64,000 nt of DNA from Natrinema amylolyticum (GTDB lineage: Archaea; Halobacteriota; Halobacteria; Halobacteriales; Natrialbaceae): contig NZ_JAIWPJ010000003.1 of NCBI RefSeq assembly GCF_020515625.1, positions 434,001 to 498,000 of the forward strand, in the 5' to 3' direction. Below are positions 1-8,483 of the stretch, one piece after another. The first letter of the stretch is position 1. The number at the start of each line of letters is the position of its first letter. The position numbers and the translations under genes are program-made. Under the pieces are notes generated by a model that ran no database searches, was not told the DNA's origin, and saw only the letters and a list, made by a program, of their open reading frames with translations.

Positions 1-329
1 TCTTGGGAGAGGACGCCCATTTCGCGGGCCAGTTCCGTCTGGCTGAACGAGTCGAGATCCTCGTCGTGGATCCGAACCGTGCCGACGTCCGGCTGGAGGT
101 GATTCGAGAGCGCTTTGAGGAGGGTACTCTTCCCGCTTCCGTTCGGGCCGACGAGGGCGGTGACCGCCCCTTCGGGGATATCGAGGCGCTCACAGTCGAC
201 GATAGTCTCCTCGCTCGAGGGATAACTGAGCTCGAGACCGTCGCCGACCAGTGCGCTCTCGACTTCGTCTCCGTTGTCGTCGGTGATCCGGGTCTGTTCT
301 CGGTCGGTGTCTCGCTGTGTACGTGCCAT
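1..329 (-). CDS. ABC transporter ATP-binding protein, FecE/BtuD type (3' end outside window)
   Basis: This is the N-terminal part (about 109 codons) of the ATPase of an iron-siderophore/cobalamin-type importer; it would energise uptake from the cytoplasmic face. A Walker A motif GPNGSGKST is visible at residues 61-69, followed by SNHLQPDVGTV, typical of the FecE/BtuD family. The gene starts at the ATG at 329, overlapping the TAA of the permease gene (TAATG), so the two are translationally coupled. An N-terminal extension of about 28 mostly polar residues precedes the ABC fold. Walker B and signature motifs lie beyond the window edge. The exact ligand cannot be told from the ATPase. Confidence 0.9.
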   Translation of the reverse strand, partial: MARTQRDTDREQTRITDDNGDEVESALVGDGLELSYPSSEETIVDCERLDIPEGAVTALVGPNGSGKSTLLKALSNHLQPDVGTVRIHDEDLDSFSQTELAREMGVLSQ

Positions 330-1438
330 TATATCTCACCCATCGACTGTTGTTTGCGCATCAGATAGAGGAAGTACGGGCCGCCGATCAGTCCGGTGAC
401 GACGCCGACCGGTATCTGTGGTCCTCCCAGCGCGAGCCGCGCGCCGACGTCGGCCGTGACCATCAGCGCTGGCCCGGCGAAGACGCAGCCGACCATCAGT
501 CGGCGGTAGTCGCCGCCGACCGTGTTCCGGACGATGTGGGGGACGACGAGGCCGAAGAAGCTGACGACGCCGGCGACGGCGATTGCGACGCTGGCGGCCA
601 GAATAGCGACGCCCGAGAGGAAAAATCGGACCCGTTCGACGCGCATCCCGAGCGACCGGGCGGTGTTTTCGCCCAGCATCAGGACGTTCAGTTGCCGCGC
701 ACCGGCGAGTGCGATTACGATCGAGATGATCGCCGGCAGGAGAGCGATCCGGACCTCCTCCCAGCCGGTCCCCGTCAGCGAGCCCGTAATCCAGGCGATC
801 GCCGTCTGGACGACGCCCAGATCGTCCGCGAAGAAGAACAGCCCCTGCTGGAGCGACTGGAAGACCATGTTGACGATCACGCCCGCGAGCACGAGTCGAA
901 TGGGGCTCGTTCCGCCCTTCCAAGCGATCGCGTAGACGATCCCGAACGCGATCGTCCCGCCCAGAGCGGCGATCACTGGCAGGAACGGTGCGAGGCCACT
1001 GAAGACGACGAGCGTCGCCAGAACGGCGAATCCAGCGCCGGAACTGACCCCGAGAATGAACGGGCTCGCCAGTTCGTTTCGCGTCACGGCCTGGAAAATC
1101 GCGCCAGAGACCGCGAGCGTCGCACCGGTGATGATCCCGACGAACACCCGCGGTAGCCGGAGGTTCCAGACGACGATGCTCCCGGTGCTCATCTCCGGCC
1201 GCTCGGTCCCGAAGAGGAACGCCGACCAGGCGTCGAGATTGAAGATCACTGCGGGGTTGAAGACTGCCCTCCAGGCCTCGATCAACGTCATTGAATACTC
1301 CCCGAAACTCACCTGTATGAGCCCGGCGACGACGGTAACGACCGTACTCGCTAGACAGAAGAGGACGAGCGCCCCCGTTACCCATCCCTCCCGCTCACGA
1401 GCGGACGCGCGCTCGCCGACCGACTGCGCTTCTCCCAT
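329..1438 (-). CDS. FecCD-family iron/cobalamin ABC transporter permease
   Basis: A 369-residue polytopic membrane protein of the FecCD/BtuC family, which forms the translocation pore for siderophore-iron, haem or cobalamin. Family hallmarks are visible: LRLPRVFVGIITGATLAVSG near residue 100, the following NELASPFILGVSSGAG, and a C-terminal GLVVPHIVRNTVGGDYRRL that contacts the ATPase. The length fits a full BtuC-like protein with about 10 helices. The ATG at 1438 is followed at once by charged residues and then the first helix. It is the first gene visible in an operon with the ATPase, and the iron-box-like dyad right before its start suggests iron-regulated siderophore uptake. The substrate-binding protein is not in the window. 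Confidence 0.93.
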   Translation of the reverse strand: MGEAQSVGERASAREREGWVTGALVLFCLASTVVTVVAGLIQVSFGEYSMTLIEAWRAVFNPAVIFNLDAWSAFLFGTERPEMSTGSIVVWNLRLPRVFVGIITGATLAVSGAIFQAVTRNELASPFILGVSSGAGFAVLATLVVFSGLAPFLPVIAALGGTIAFGIVYAIAWKGGTSPIRLVLAGVIVNMVFQSLQQGLFFFADDLGVVQTAIAWITGSLTGTGWEEVRIALLPAIISIVIALAGARQLNVLMLGENTARSLGMRVERVRFFLSGVAILAASVAIAVAGVVSFFGLVVPHIVRNTVGGDYRRLMVGCVFAGPALMVTADVGARLALGGPQIPVGVVTGLIGGPYFLYLMRKQQSMGEI

Positions 1439-1443
1439 TGGCG

Positions 1444-1459
1444 TTTAGGTTTGCCTAAA
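1444..1459. promoter_or_regulatory. Iron-box-like operator (DtxR/IdeR type) of the importer operon
   Basis: Perfect inverted repeat TTTAGG-N4-CCTAAA centred 13 bp upstream of the permease ATG. On the minus strand it overlaps or directly follows a TATA-like CTATAGGTATTTTAGG, so a bound repressor would cover the transcription start. The TTAGG...CCTAA form matches DtxR/IdeR-type iron-repressor sites. Binding is inferred. Confidence 0.7.
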
Positions 1460-1501
1460 ATACCTATAGAAGTTGCGGTTGCGAGACGGTGTGCTACCGA
1501 G

Positions 1502-1867
1502 TCACTCGAGCAGGTCGATCTCGTCGTCCCCGTTGGGAACCGCACAGATGAACGCGCCCGGCTCGTCGCCCTCGTTGCGGTACCAGTGAACCGTCCCGGC
1601 CGGGATCAACAGCGAGTCGCCCGACTCGACGGTGTGCTCCTCACCATCGATTCCGACCGTGTACTCGCCCTCGAGGACGTACTGTTCGTGTTCGACTTCG
1701 TTAGTGTGTTTCGGCACTTCGGCACCGGGCTCGAGGACGAACCGCCGAATCGCGAAGGTCGGCGCGCCGTGGTCATCGGCGATCAGGACGCCCTTCTCGA
1801 GGCCGTCGGCGGCGTCGACCGTCTCGTACTCGATTTCGTCGCTCCGTCGGAGCAGCGGCTCGGTCAT
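1502..1867 (-). CDS. Single-domain cupin protein
   Basis: A 121-residue cupin with one beta-barrel domain. Cupin motif 1 is PGAEVPKHTNEVEHEQYVLEG (the first His replaces the usual HxH spacing, then H and E follow), and motif 2 is the segment ending PAGTVHWYRN. The conserved His and Glu residues suggest a bound metal, but the substrate is unknown; such small cupins range from sugar-binding proteins to dioxygenases. The ATG at 1867 sits about 20-28 nt after a TATA-like CTTTTAGTA on the minus strand, giving a near-leaderless transcript. It stands alone between the iron importer and the cold-shock gene. Confidence 0.85.
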   Translation of the reverse strand: MTEPLLRRSDEIEYETVDAADGLEKGVLIADDHGAPTFAIRRFVLEPGAEVPKHTNEVEHEQYVLEGEYTVGIDGEEHTVESGDSLLIPAGTVHWYRNEGDEPGAFICAVPNGDDEIDLLE

Positions 1868-1978
1868 ACCGGAGAGTGAGCGCCGCCGCTACTAAAAGTC
1901 AGTGTCAGTACCGCGAGCGCAGTCGCTCACCGGTGTAAAATACTGCAGTCAAGTGCCGATACCGTTACGAATTCCGCC

Positions 1979-2173
1979 TTACAGGCGCTCGACGTTCGTC
2001 GCGCGCGGACCCTTCGGGGCCTGCTCGATGTCGAACTCGAGGTCCTGTCCTTCTTCCAGGTCCGGGCCGCCGATGTCTTCCATGTGGAAGAACACGTCGT
2101 CGTCCGCGTCCTCAGTCTCGATGAATCCGTAGCCGCCAGTGTCGTTGAAGAAATCAACGGTTCCTTTCGCCAT
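1979..2173 (-). CDS. cspA: Cold-shock domain protein CspA
   Basis: A 64-residue cold-shock domain protein that binds single-stranded nucleic acid and acts as an RNA chaperone. RNP1 is present as GGYGFIE (residues 13-19) and RNP2 as DVFFHM (residues 26-31). The length is that of a single CSD with no extension. Asp/Glu content is high, as in halophiles. A TATA-like CTTTATACG lies about 30 nt before the ATG on the minus strand, so the leader is only a few nucleotides. Monocistronic. Confidence 0.95.
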   Translation of the reverse strand: MAKGTVDFFNDTGGYGFIETEDADDDVFFHMEDIGGPDLEEGQDLEFDIEQAPKGPRATNVERL

Positions 2174-2281
2174 TGCTTCTAAAGGGAAGCGGTCGGTACG
2201 TATAAAGACTGCGACTTGTAAATCCTCAGGCCGGCTGTCCGGTTCCGGCTCGATCGAGGCGTTATCGGCCGTTCTGACGGT

Positions 2282-2500
2282 TCAAATGCTGTCGCCGTCT
2301 TCCAATCGCTGGACTGAAATCGCGATGAAGTAGACGACCATGAACAGGAAGAACCCGCCGGAGAGACCGACGAGTTCGACGGTCCCGATGCCGCCGGGGT
2401 TGAGGACGGCGAAGGCCGCCAGACCGACGACGAAGACCGCGATAATGAAGACTCCGACGGCGTAGTAGAAGCCGAGATCCGACTCGAGGCGCTCTCGCAT
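2282..2500 (-). CDS. Small two-helix membrane protein of unknown function
   Basis: A 72-residue protein with two predicted membrane helices (about residues 12-33 and 42-63) joined by a short NPGGIGTVE turn; both termini are charged. I do not recognise a family beyond haloarchaeal small membrane proteins. The ATG at 2500 is preceded on the minus strand by ACTTATACT about 25 nt upstream. It is divergent from the Lrp gene, with an 84-bp shared promoter region holding a TATA box for each direction. Confidence 0.7.
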   Translation of the reverse strand: MRERLESDLGFYYAVGVFIIAVFVVGLAAFAVLNPGGIGTVELVGLSGGFFLFMVVYFIAISVQRLEDGDSI

Positions 2501-2584
2501 GCGAGTCCCTTTCGGCTCCGAGTATAAGTATTCGGAGTTTTGTCAGCCGAAGTTCCTTATAGTCGTCACGGCCAACGGGACCGT

Positions 2585-3046
2585 ATGACGGAGTACGAGC
2601 TCGACGCGGTCGACCGAGAGATCCTCTACGCGTTACAGGAGGAGGCGCGAAACCTCTCCTCGAGCGAGATCGCCGACCGGACCGACGCCTCCTCGAGTAC
2701 AGTCCGCAAGCGCATTCAGCGACTGGAGTCGGAGGGCGTCATCAAGGGCTACAGCGCGAACATCGATTACACGAAGTCTGGCTATCCGATCCGGATGCTG
2801 CTCTTCTGTACGGCGCCGATCCCCGAACGGGGAGCATACATCGACGATCTACTCGCGATCTCGGGGGTCGTCTCGGTGCAGGAACTGGTGACCGGCGAGC
2901 AGAACCTTCTGGTGACTATCGTCGGCGAGAACGACAGGGACGTCACTCCGATCGCACAGGAGATCGCGGACATGGGACTGGCGATCACCGACGAAGTCCT
3001 CGTTCGCAGCCACCAGTCGACGTCGTTCGACGAGTTCTCTTCCTAA
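2585..3046 (+). CDS. Lrp/AsnC family transcriptional regulator
   Basis: A 153-residue regulator with an N-terminal winged HTH (residues about 1-55: LDAVDREILYALQEEARNL, then STVRKRIQRLESEGVIKGY) and a C-terminal RAM ligand-binding domain (about 65-145). It should bind DNA as dimers or octamers and respond to an amino acid or similar small effector. I chose the ATG at 2585 rather than the upstream in-frame start at 2540 because it matches the usual family start and lies about 27-33 nt after a TATA-like CTTATAGTC. The dabB-dabA operon follows in the same direction 325 bp later and is a plausible target, which is inference only. Confidence 0.92.
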   Translation: MTEYELDAVDREILYALQEEARNLSSSEIADRTDASSSTVRKRIQRLESEGVIKGYSANIDYTKSGYPIRMLLFCTAPIPERGAYIDDLLAISGVVSVQELVTGEQNLLVTIVGENDRDVTPIAQEIADMGLAITDEVLVRSHQSTSFDEFSS

Positions 3047-3371
3047 CGCGGCGAGCGACGAGAGCCGGCTCCCGACGAAGCGTCGGCGGGGCGAGCTCGC
3101 GGTCCTCGCACCGACGGCCGGAGTTCGGGGCCGTACAGTTCCGATCCGGCCGTACGATTCCGATCGAAAGCCGTCCGCTCGGCGTTCTCGCGTCCGTTCC
3201 CCATTTATAATGATCTTCTGTGTTACTGGCTGACGAACGATTTGTTCGAACCGAAGGCTATAATAACCGTTCTGTTCATATATGGGGTAGATACGACCAG
3301 TTGAGCAAGTGTTACCGCAAACGACACGTCGCGACGGGACCTGGTCCCGCGCTGGTCGACGTTACCGACAC
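3047..3371 (+). promoter_or_regulatory. Intergenic promoter region of dabB-dabA
   Basis: No gene is seen in these 325 bases. The 3' half holds two TATA-like stretches (CATTTATAATG near 3202 and GGCTATAATAACC near 3257), followed by TTCATATATGG near 3276, so more than one promoter is possible. A short dyad CGAAC-N5-GTTCG lies at 3234-3248 between the TATA candidates and could be a regulator site. The first 150 bases are GC-rich and featureless. Confidence 0.5.
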
Positions 3372-4868
3372 ATGACCGAGGACACAGCAACGATCGACGA
3401 CGACGTCGCACAGCGCCCCGAACCGACGCCGCCGCGTTCGGCCGTACCGCGAGCGTCGACCTGGACGGTCTGGGCGCTCTTTCTGGCCAGTCTCGGCGTT
3501 CTCGCGCTGGCGGTTCGAGGGGGGACCGCCTGGGAACTCTCGACGCTCCTACGGATCGACGGGCTGACCGCGGTCATGTGGGTCGTGGTCACGTTCTTCA
3601 GCGGGATCGTCCACAGCTACTCGCGGCGCTACATGGCCGGCGACCGCGACATCGAGCGGTTCTTCGGCCGCGTGTTCGGCTTTACCCTCGCCGTCATGAC
3701 GATGACCGCGGCGAATCACGTCGCGCTGTTCGTGGCCGCGTGGCTGGCGATGGGACTGCTGCTGGCCGGACTCATCGGCCACGTTCGCGACTGGCCACAG
3801 GCCCGGGCCGCCGGCCGGGTCGCCCGCCGCTACTTCCTCGCCAGCAGCGCCCTGCTTGCCGGCTCCGTGGCGCTGCTCGTCTGGGCGACCGGCGCGACGA
3901 CGCTCACCGGCGTCCTCGCGGGGCTCGAGACCGTCTCTCGGACGACCGTCCTCGTCGCCGCCGGAGGAATCGTCCTCGCGGCGATCATCCAATCGGCGCT
4001 CGTTCCCTTCCACGGCTGGCTGCTGTCGTCGATGACCGCGCCGACGCCGGCGTCGGCCCTGATGCACGCCGGGTTCGTCAACGCGGGCGGGGTCCTGCTG
4101 ACCCGGTTCGCCCCGGTGGTCGCCGCCGAGATCGTCGTCATGTCGGCGATCGTCCTCGTCGGCGCGGTCAGCGCCCTGCTCGGCCAGGCGATGATCCTCG
4201 TCCAGACGGACGTCAAGCGCAAGCTCGGCAGTTCGACGATCGCTCAGATGGGCTTTATGATACTGCAGTGCGGGCTGGGCTTTTTCGCCGCGGCGATCGC
4301 TCACCTCATCCTCCACGGCTTCTACAAGGCGTATCTCTTCCTCTCGTCGGGAGCCGGCGTCGAGCGTGCGGCTCCCAAAGACGCGGGCCACACCGAACTG
4401 GGCTTCCCGGGGATCGCCGTCAGCCTCGTGACGGCCGTCGGCGGCGGCGTCCTCTTCGGCGTCCTCACCGGGAAGGCGACGAGCCTGACGCTGAACAGCG
4501 GGACGATTCTGACGCTGGTCGTGGTCCTGACGACGCTGACCGCGGCTCGCGATATCCTCCGGCGCTCGACCCTGCCGACGACGGTCAGGTTCGTCAGCGT
4601 CCCGCTCATCGTCCTGACCGCCATCGGCGGCTACGCCGTGATGTTCAACGCCGTCTCGTCGATGCTGTCCGGCGTCCCGATGACCCACGTTTCGACCGAG
4701 ATGACCGTCGTCCACTACCTCGTCGTCGCCCTCTTCGTCGGGACGTATCTCGTGACGGAACTGGGCTGGTATCGCTCGAGCGAGCGCCTCTACGTCGCCC
4801 TGCTGAACGTCTCTCAACCCGATCCGTCGACCGTCCTCACCAACACGGAGGAATACAATGACGCGTAA
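3372..4868 (+). CDS. dabB: DabB: NuoL/MrpA-like proton-channel subunit of the inorganic-carbon pump
   Basis: A 498-residue polytopic protein of the proton-conducting membrane transporter family (PF00361: NuoL/MrpA/DabB). Hallmarks include SALVPFHGWLLSSMTAPTPA with a lysine/histidine-lined half-channel, MHAGFVNAGGVLL, and the later DVKRKLGSSTIAQMGFM and HGFYKAYLFLSSG. It is shorter than NuoL, as DabB proteins are, and is paired with dabA, which fixes its identity: DabB couples an ion gradient to DabA-mediated CO2 capture as bicarbonate. The ATG at 3372 is preferred over an upstream start at 3309 because the extra 21 residues are Arg-rich and unlike the rest. The stop overlaps the dabA start by 11 nt, implying coupled translation. 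Confidence 0.9.
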   Translation: MTEDTATIDDDVAQRPEPTPPRSAVPRASTWTVWALFLASLGVLALAVRGGTAWELSTLLRIDGLTAVMWVVVTFFSGIVHSYSRRYMAGDRDIERFFGRVFGFTLAVMTMTAANHVALFVAAWLAMGLLLAGLIGHVRDWPQARAAGRVARRYFLASSALLAGSVALLVWATGATTLTGVLAGLETVSRTTVLVAAGGIVLAAIIQSALVPFHGWLLSSMTAPTPASALMHAGFVNAGGVLLTRFAPVVAAEIVVMSAIVLVGAVSALLGQAMILVQTDVKRKLGSSTIAQMGFMILQCGLGFFAAAIAHLILHGFYKAYLFLSSGAGVERAAPKDAGHTELGFPGIAVSLVTAVGGGVLFGVLTGKATSLTLNSGTILTLVVVLTTLTAARDILRRSTLPTTVRFVSVPLIVLTAIGGYAVMFNAVSSMLSGVPMTHVSTEMTVVHYLVVALFVGTYLVTELGWYRSSERLYVALLNVSQPDPSTVLTNTEEYNDA

Positions 4869-7311
4869 GGAATCCGACGACGCCCGTCGCATCGCAGAGA
4901 GCATCGACCGCGCGGCCGAGCGCATCGGCTCGGTCTGGCCGCTGCACTCGTTCGTCACGGCCAACCCCCTCTCGGGGTTCGAGGACGAGCCGTTCAACCG
5001 GGCCGTCGCGGAGGCCGAGGAGCTGTTCGGCGGCCGAGGCTACCCCCACCCGTCGGTCTTCCGCCGCGCCTGGGAGTCGGGTCGAATCGACCCCGAAACG
5101 CTCCGGACGGAACTCGAGGCCCACGGCATCGACCGTGATCCCGAGACGCTCCTCGAGGAGATGGCCGCGGCCGAATCGGAACGCGCCGCCGCCGAGCCAG
5201 ACGACGCGACCGACGCCGTCGACCGGGTCCTCTCGAAGTGGCTCGCGGCCTTCCTCGACGAGGGGCAGGCCAAGTGGCCGATGCCCAACCGCGAGGACGG
5301 GTTCTATCGGGCCTGGCGCGCGGTGGCTCCCCACGACGGCGCCGTCCCCGGCCCCGCCGACGCCGACGACCTGCCCGAAACGGCGACCGAGGCGCTCGAG
5401 GCGGTGCTGGGCGAGTACCCCGAAGGGCGCTGGGTCGAGATCCTCGAAGCGAACCTCGCCGCCCTCCCGGGCTGGAGCGGGTTCGTCACGCAGCGGATCG
5501 ACGACGACGCCGACCCGTGGCAGGGGGCGTACCCGATCACGCTGACGCAGTACCTCGCGGTGCGGCTGACGCTCGCCGACCTGCTGGACGCGCCGATCGA
5601 CCTCGCCGACGGGACTAGCACCGGCGAACCGGACGCGGACGGCGGCGACGTTCCCCTGCCCGAGATCTGGCTGACCGCCTGGGAGAAGAGCTACCGCGAG
5701 CGGCTCCTCGACGGGATCGACGACGTGACCGATCCCGCGGACGCCAGCGACGGCGACCGACCGGCCGCCCAGCTCGTGTTCTGTATCGACACTCGCTCGG
5801 AGGTGATCCGCCGTCACATCGAGGCCCAAGGCCCCTACGAGACCCACGGCTACGCGGGTTTTTTCGGCGTACCGATGCGCCACCGCGGCTACGAGGCCGC
5901 GGCCGACACCGACGCCTGCCCGCCGATCGTCGAGCCCGAACACCGGATCGTCGATCGGCCCACCGACACCGAGGCGGCCGCTGCCCGCGAGCAGTGGACC
6001 GGTCTCGCCACGGCGGCCCGCAAACACTTCAAAACGCTCAAGTCGAACCTCGTCGCCGCGTTCACCTTCGTCGAGGGGGCCGGCAGCGCCTACGGCTCGG
6101 CGATGGCCGCACGGACGCTGTCGCCGTCGACGGTCGCCGCGCTCGAGTCCGCTATCGCGGAGCACGTCCCGAGCCGCCACGAGGCCGCCGCGCCCGCCGT
6201 CGACTACGATTCGTACGACGATCACGACCACGCCGACCACGACCTCCCGCAGGGGCTGAGCCACGAGGAGAAAGTCGAGTACGCACAGACGGCCTTCGAA
6301 CTCATGGGCTGGACGGAGTTCGCCCGGCTGGTCGTCTTCGCGGGCCACGCCAGCGAGACGACGAACAACCCCTTCGGCTCGAGCCTCGACTGCGGGGCCT
6401 GCGCCGGCAGCCCCGGCGGCCCCAACGCTCGCGTCCTCGCGGCGATCTGTAACGATCCGGACGTCAGGGCGACGCTCCGCGAGCGCGGGATCGACATTCC
6501 CGAGGACACCGTCTTCCTCGCGGGCGAACACAACACGACGACCGACGAGATCACGCTGTTCGACCACGACGTGCCCGAGAGCCACGCCGAGGACCTCGAG
6601 TCCCTCCGTGCGGACCTCTCCCGCGCCCGCGCCGGGGCCGCGGCCGAGCGCACCGCGTCGGCCGACGGCGAGACGGCAGTCGACGAGGTCGAGCGCAAGG
6701 CGGCCGACTGGGCCGAGACCCGCCCCGAGTGGGGGCTGGCCGGCAACGCCTCGTTCGTCATCGGGCCGCGCGAACTGACCGCCGACCGGAATCTCGACGG
6801 CCGCGCGTTCCTCCACTCCTACGACTGGTCCGTCGATCCGGACGGCGACGCGCTCGAGGCGATCCTGACGGGTCCGCTCGTGGTCACCCAGTGGATCAAC
6901 AACCAGTACTACTTCGCGACCGTGGACAACGCGGTCTACGGCAGCGGCTCGAAGGTCACCCAGAATCCGGTGGGAAACGTCGGCGTCGTGCAAGGCAACG
7001 GCGGGGACCTGCTGACCGGGCTGCCGTTGCAATCGCTCAAGCTCGACGACGAGCGACCGTTCCATCAGCCGCTGCGGCTGACCGCCGTGATTCACGCGCC
7101 GCTCGAGCGCGTGACCGAGATCCTCCGCGAGCACGAGGACGTCACGCAGTTGCTCGACAACGGTTGGATCGGCGATCTGACGGTCATCGACCCCGAGCAG
7201 GAGAACGCGACCTTCCGCTACGCGGGCGACCTCGAGTGGGCGGCCGACGCCGAGACGGTGCCCGCGGCGGAGACCGCGACACCGACCCCGACGTCGGCGG
7301 CCGACGACTGA
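4858..7311 (+). CDS. dabA: DabA: beta-carbonic-anhydrase-like subunit of the inorganic-carbon pump (DUF2309)
   Basis: An 817-residue cytoplasmic, membrane-associated protein of the DUF2309 family (DabA, PF10070). In characterised bacterial DabA a Zn site made of Cys, Asp, His and Cys hydrates CO2 in one direction only. The same quartet is here: C309 and D311 in FCIDTRSE, H497 in FAGHASE, and C512 in LDCGACAGSPGG; the 2- and 15-residue spacings agree with the bacterial enzyme. The C-terminal third has INNQYYFATVDN and GSGSKVTQNPVGNVGV, also DUF2309 landmarks. It overlaps dabB by 11 nt and forms one operon with it. A carbonic anhydrase gene lies convergently just downstream. Confidence 0.92.
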   Translation: MTRKESDDARRIAESIDRAAERIGSVWPLHSFVTANPLSGFEDEPFNRAVAEAEELFGGRGYPHPSVFRRAWESGRIDPETLRTELEAHGIDRDPETLLEEMAAAESERAAAEPDDATDAVDRVLSKWLAAFLDEGQAKWPMPNREDGFYRAWRAVAPHDGAVPGPADADDLPETATEALEAVLGEYPEGRWVEILEANLAALPGWSGFVTQRIDDDADPWQGAYPITLTQYLAVRLTLADLLDAPIDLADGTSTGEPDADGGDVPLPEIWLTAWEKSYRERLLDGIDDVTDPADASDGDRPAAQLVFCIDTRSEVIRRHIEAQGPYETHGYAGFFGVPMRHRGYEAAADTDACPPIVEPEHRIVDRPTDTEAAAAREQWTGLATAARKHFKTLKSNLVAAFTFVEGAGSAYGSAMAARTLSPSTVAALESAIAEHVPSRHEAAAPAVDYDSYDDHDHADHDLPQGLSHEEKVEYAQTAFELMGWTEFARLVVFAGHASETTNNPFGSSLDCGACAGSPGGPNARVLAAICNDPDVRATLRERGIDIPEDTVFLAGEHNTTTDEITLFDHDVPESHAEDLESLRADLSRARAGAAAERTASADGETAVDEVERKAADWAETRPEWGLAGNASFVIGPRELTADRNLDGRAFLHSYDWSVDPDGDALEAILTGPLVVTQWINNQYYFATVDNAVYGSGSKVTQNPVGNVGVVQGNGGDLLTGLPLQSLKLDDERPFHQPLRLTAVIHAPLERVTEILREHEDVTQLLDNGWIGDLTVIDPEQENATFRYAGDLEWAADAETVPAAETATPTPTSAADD

Positions 7312-7447
7312 CGGCTCGAGGCTCGAGGAGCAATCAGGTTCGCCGTCTTCACGACTCGGCACTGTCGTCGCAGTAGCTAGTAGCACGCTTTTTTCCGAAC
7401 TGAGATGTGAAGATCGCGGTAAGTACAGGCGGAGCAGTGTGCACTCA

Positions 7448-7569
7448 CCGCGAGCGACCGAAGGGAGCGAGCGGGCCGACGACTGACCCGTAGGGGAGGG
7501 AGGAGTGCTTTTAATCAACATTTTGCCGAGCGACCGAGCGAAGCGAGGGAGCGCAGAGCAAAATGTTGG
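7448..7569 (-). repeat. Dispersed 3'-flank repeat element, copy 1 (hairpin plus conserved blocks)
   Basis: Read on the minus strand, the element starts 69 bp after the carbonic anhydrase stop. It opens with a perfect 11-bp hairpin stem (arms 7558-7568 and 7516-7526), then the block GATTAAAAGCACTCCTCCC, a short spacer, TCAGTCGTCGGCCCGCTCGC and CCTTCGG...CGCTCGCGG. The same blocks in the same order occur at 15419-15584 after rpl10e. The rest of the 326-bp gap 7312-7637 shows nothing else I can name. Role unknown; a 3'-UTR or termination-linked element fits its position. Confidence 0.75.
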
Positions 7570-7637
7570 CACACGAAGTTATCGAAGCGAGTGTTCAGTT
7601 CTCTCTCCCGTTCCGGATATCGAAAGCGTACCACCGA

Positions 7638-8342
7638 CTACTGATAGAGTAGACTCCGAGCCGTCGCCTCGTACCCTTCCGGCACGAGGTCGGCGAGCGC
7701 GCGGGGATCGGTCTCGCCGTCGACCGTGACGAGGTACGTGCGGCCGGGTTCGTCGCCGTAGACGCCCTGAAAGTCGTAGACGAAGCCGTAGACGTCGATG
7801 TCGTCCGGAACGTCCGCGGCGTCACGGAGCGAGCGCGCCTGATAGCCGACGTTGTACTCGACGAGCTGGTTGATCACCTGCTCCTCGTCCGCGTCGGTGT
7901 CGATCAGGCCGCTCTCTATGGCCTCCTCGATGACGGGAACGAGCTGGTCGACCCACTTGTCGACGCCCTGCGGACCCGGCGACTCCTCGCCGGTCGCGAC
8001 GCGGTAGGCCGCGGTGACGGCCCCGCAACCGGTGTGGCCCACGACTGCGACGACGTCGGTGCCAGTGTGGTGGATCGGGTAGAGGATCCCACCGTCGACG
8101 ATCCGCTCGCCGTCGTCCTCGTCCCAGATCTGGTTGCCGATGTTGCTCGGCGTGAAGACTGCCCCCGGTCGCTCGATACCCCACATCCCCTCGTGAGAGA
8201 CTCGCGAGTCCGAACAACAGATCGCGACGACGGTCGGGTGCTGGGCCGTCTGAACGTCCGCGAAGTAACCGTCCGGCAACGCCTCGACGTGGCGCTCGTT
8301 GCCGGCGAGCAACCGCTCGAGTATCTCGCGATCGGTTCCCAT
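7638..8342 (-). CDS. Beta-class carbonic anhydrase
   Basis: A 234-residue beta-carbonic anhydrase catalysing CO2/bicarbonate interconversion. Zn and active-site motifs are present: the Cys and Asp-Arg dyad in ICCSDSR, and the His-x2-Cys in VGHTGCGAV. A full beta-CA fold length is present, ending in a typical VYDFQGVYG strand. The ATG at 8342 is chosen because the 39-residue in-frame upstream extension is Pro/Arg/Ser-rich and crosses the promoter. It is convergent to dabB-dabA, so the locus holds both a vectorial CO2-hydrating pump and a conventional carbonic anhydrase. Whether it equilibrates CO2 inside the cell for carboxylases or serves pH balance cannot be told. Confidence 0.93.
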   Translation of the reverse strand: MGTDREILERLLAGNERHVEALPDGYFADVQTAQHPTVVAICCSDSRVSHEGMWGIERPGAVFTPSNIGNQIWDEDDGERIVDGGILYPIHHTGTDVVAVVGHTGCGAVTAAYRVATGEESPGPQGVDKWVDQLVPVIEEAIESGLIDTDADEEQVINQLVEYNVGYQARSLRDAADVPDDIDVYGFVYDFQGVYGDEPGRTYLVTVDGETDPRALADLVPEGYEATARSLLYQ

Positions 8343-8483
8343 ACTCGACGTACACGAACGGTGACCAAAAAAGTTCGATACGGCGGGCGTCGCGACGGGA
8401 CTGGGACGGTCGCCCCGACTCGCCGACCCTCCCCGGACTTCCGGGAGCCCAATCTTCACCTATCGGCGTGCCCATGAGAGCAT

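Noticed and set aside
4837-7572. A 911-codon minus-strand open frame over dabA
   Set aside because: Antisense shadow of dabA; composition is a reflection of the sense codons and no motif is recognisable.
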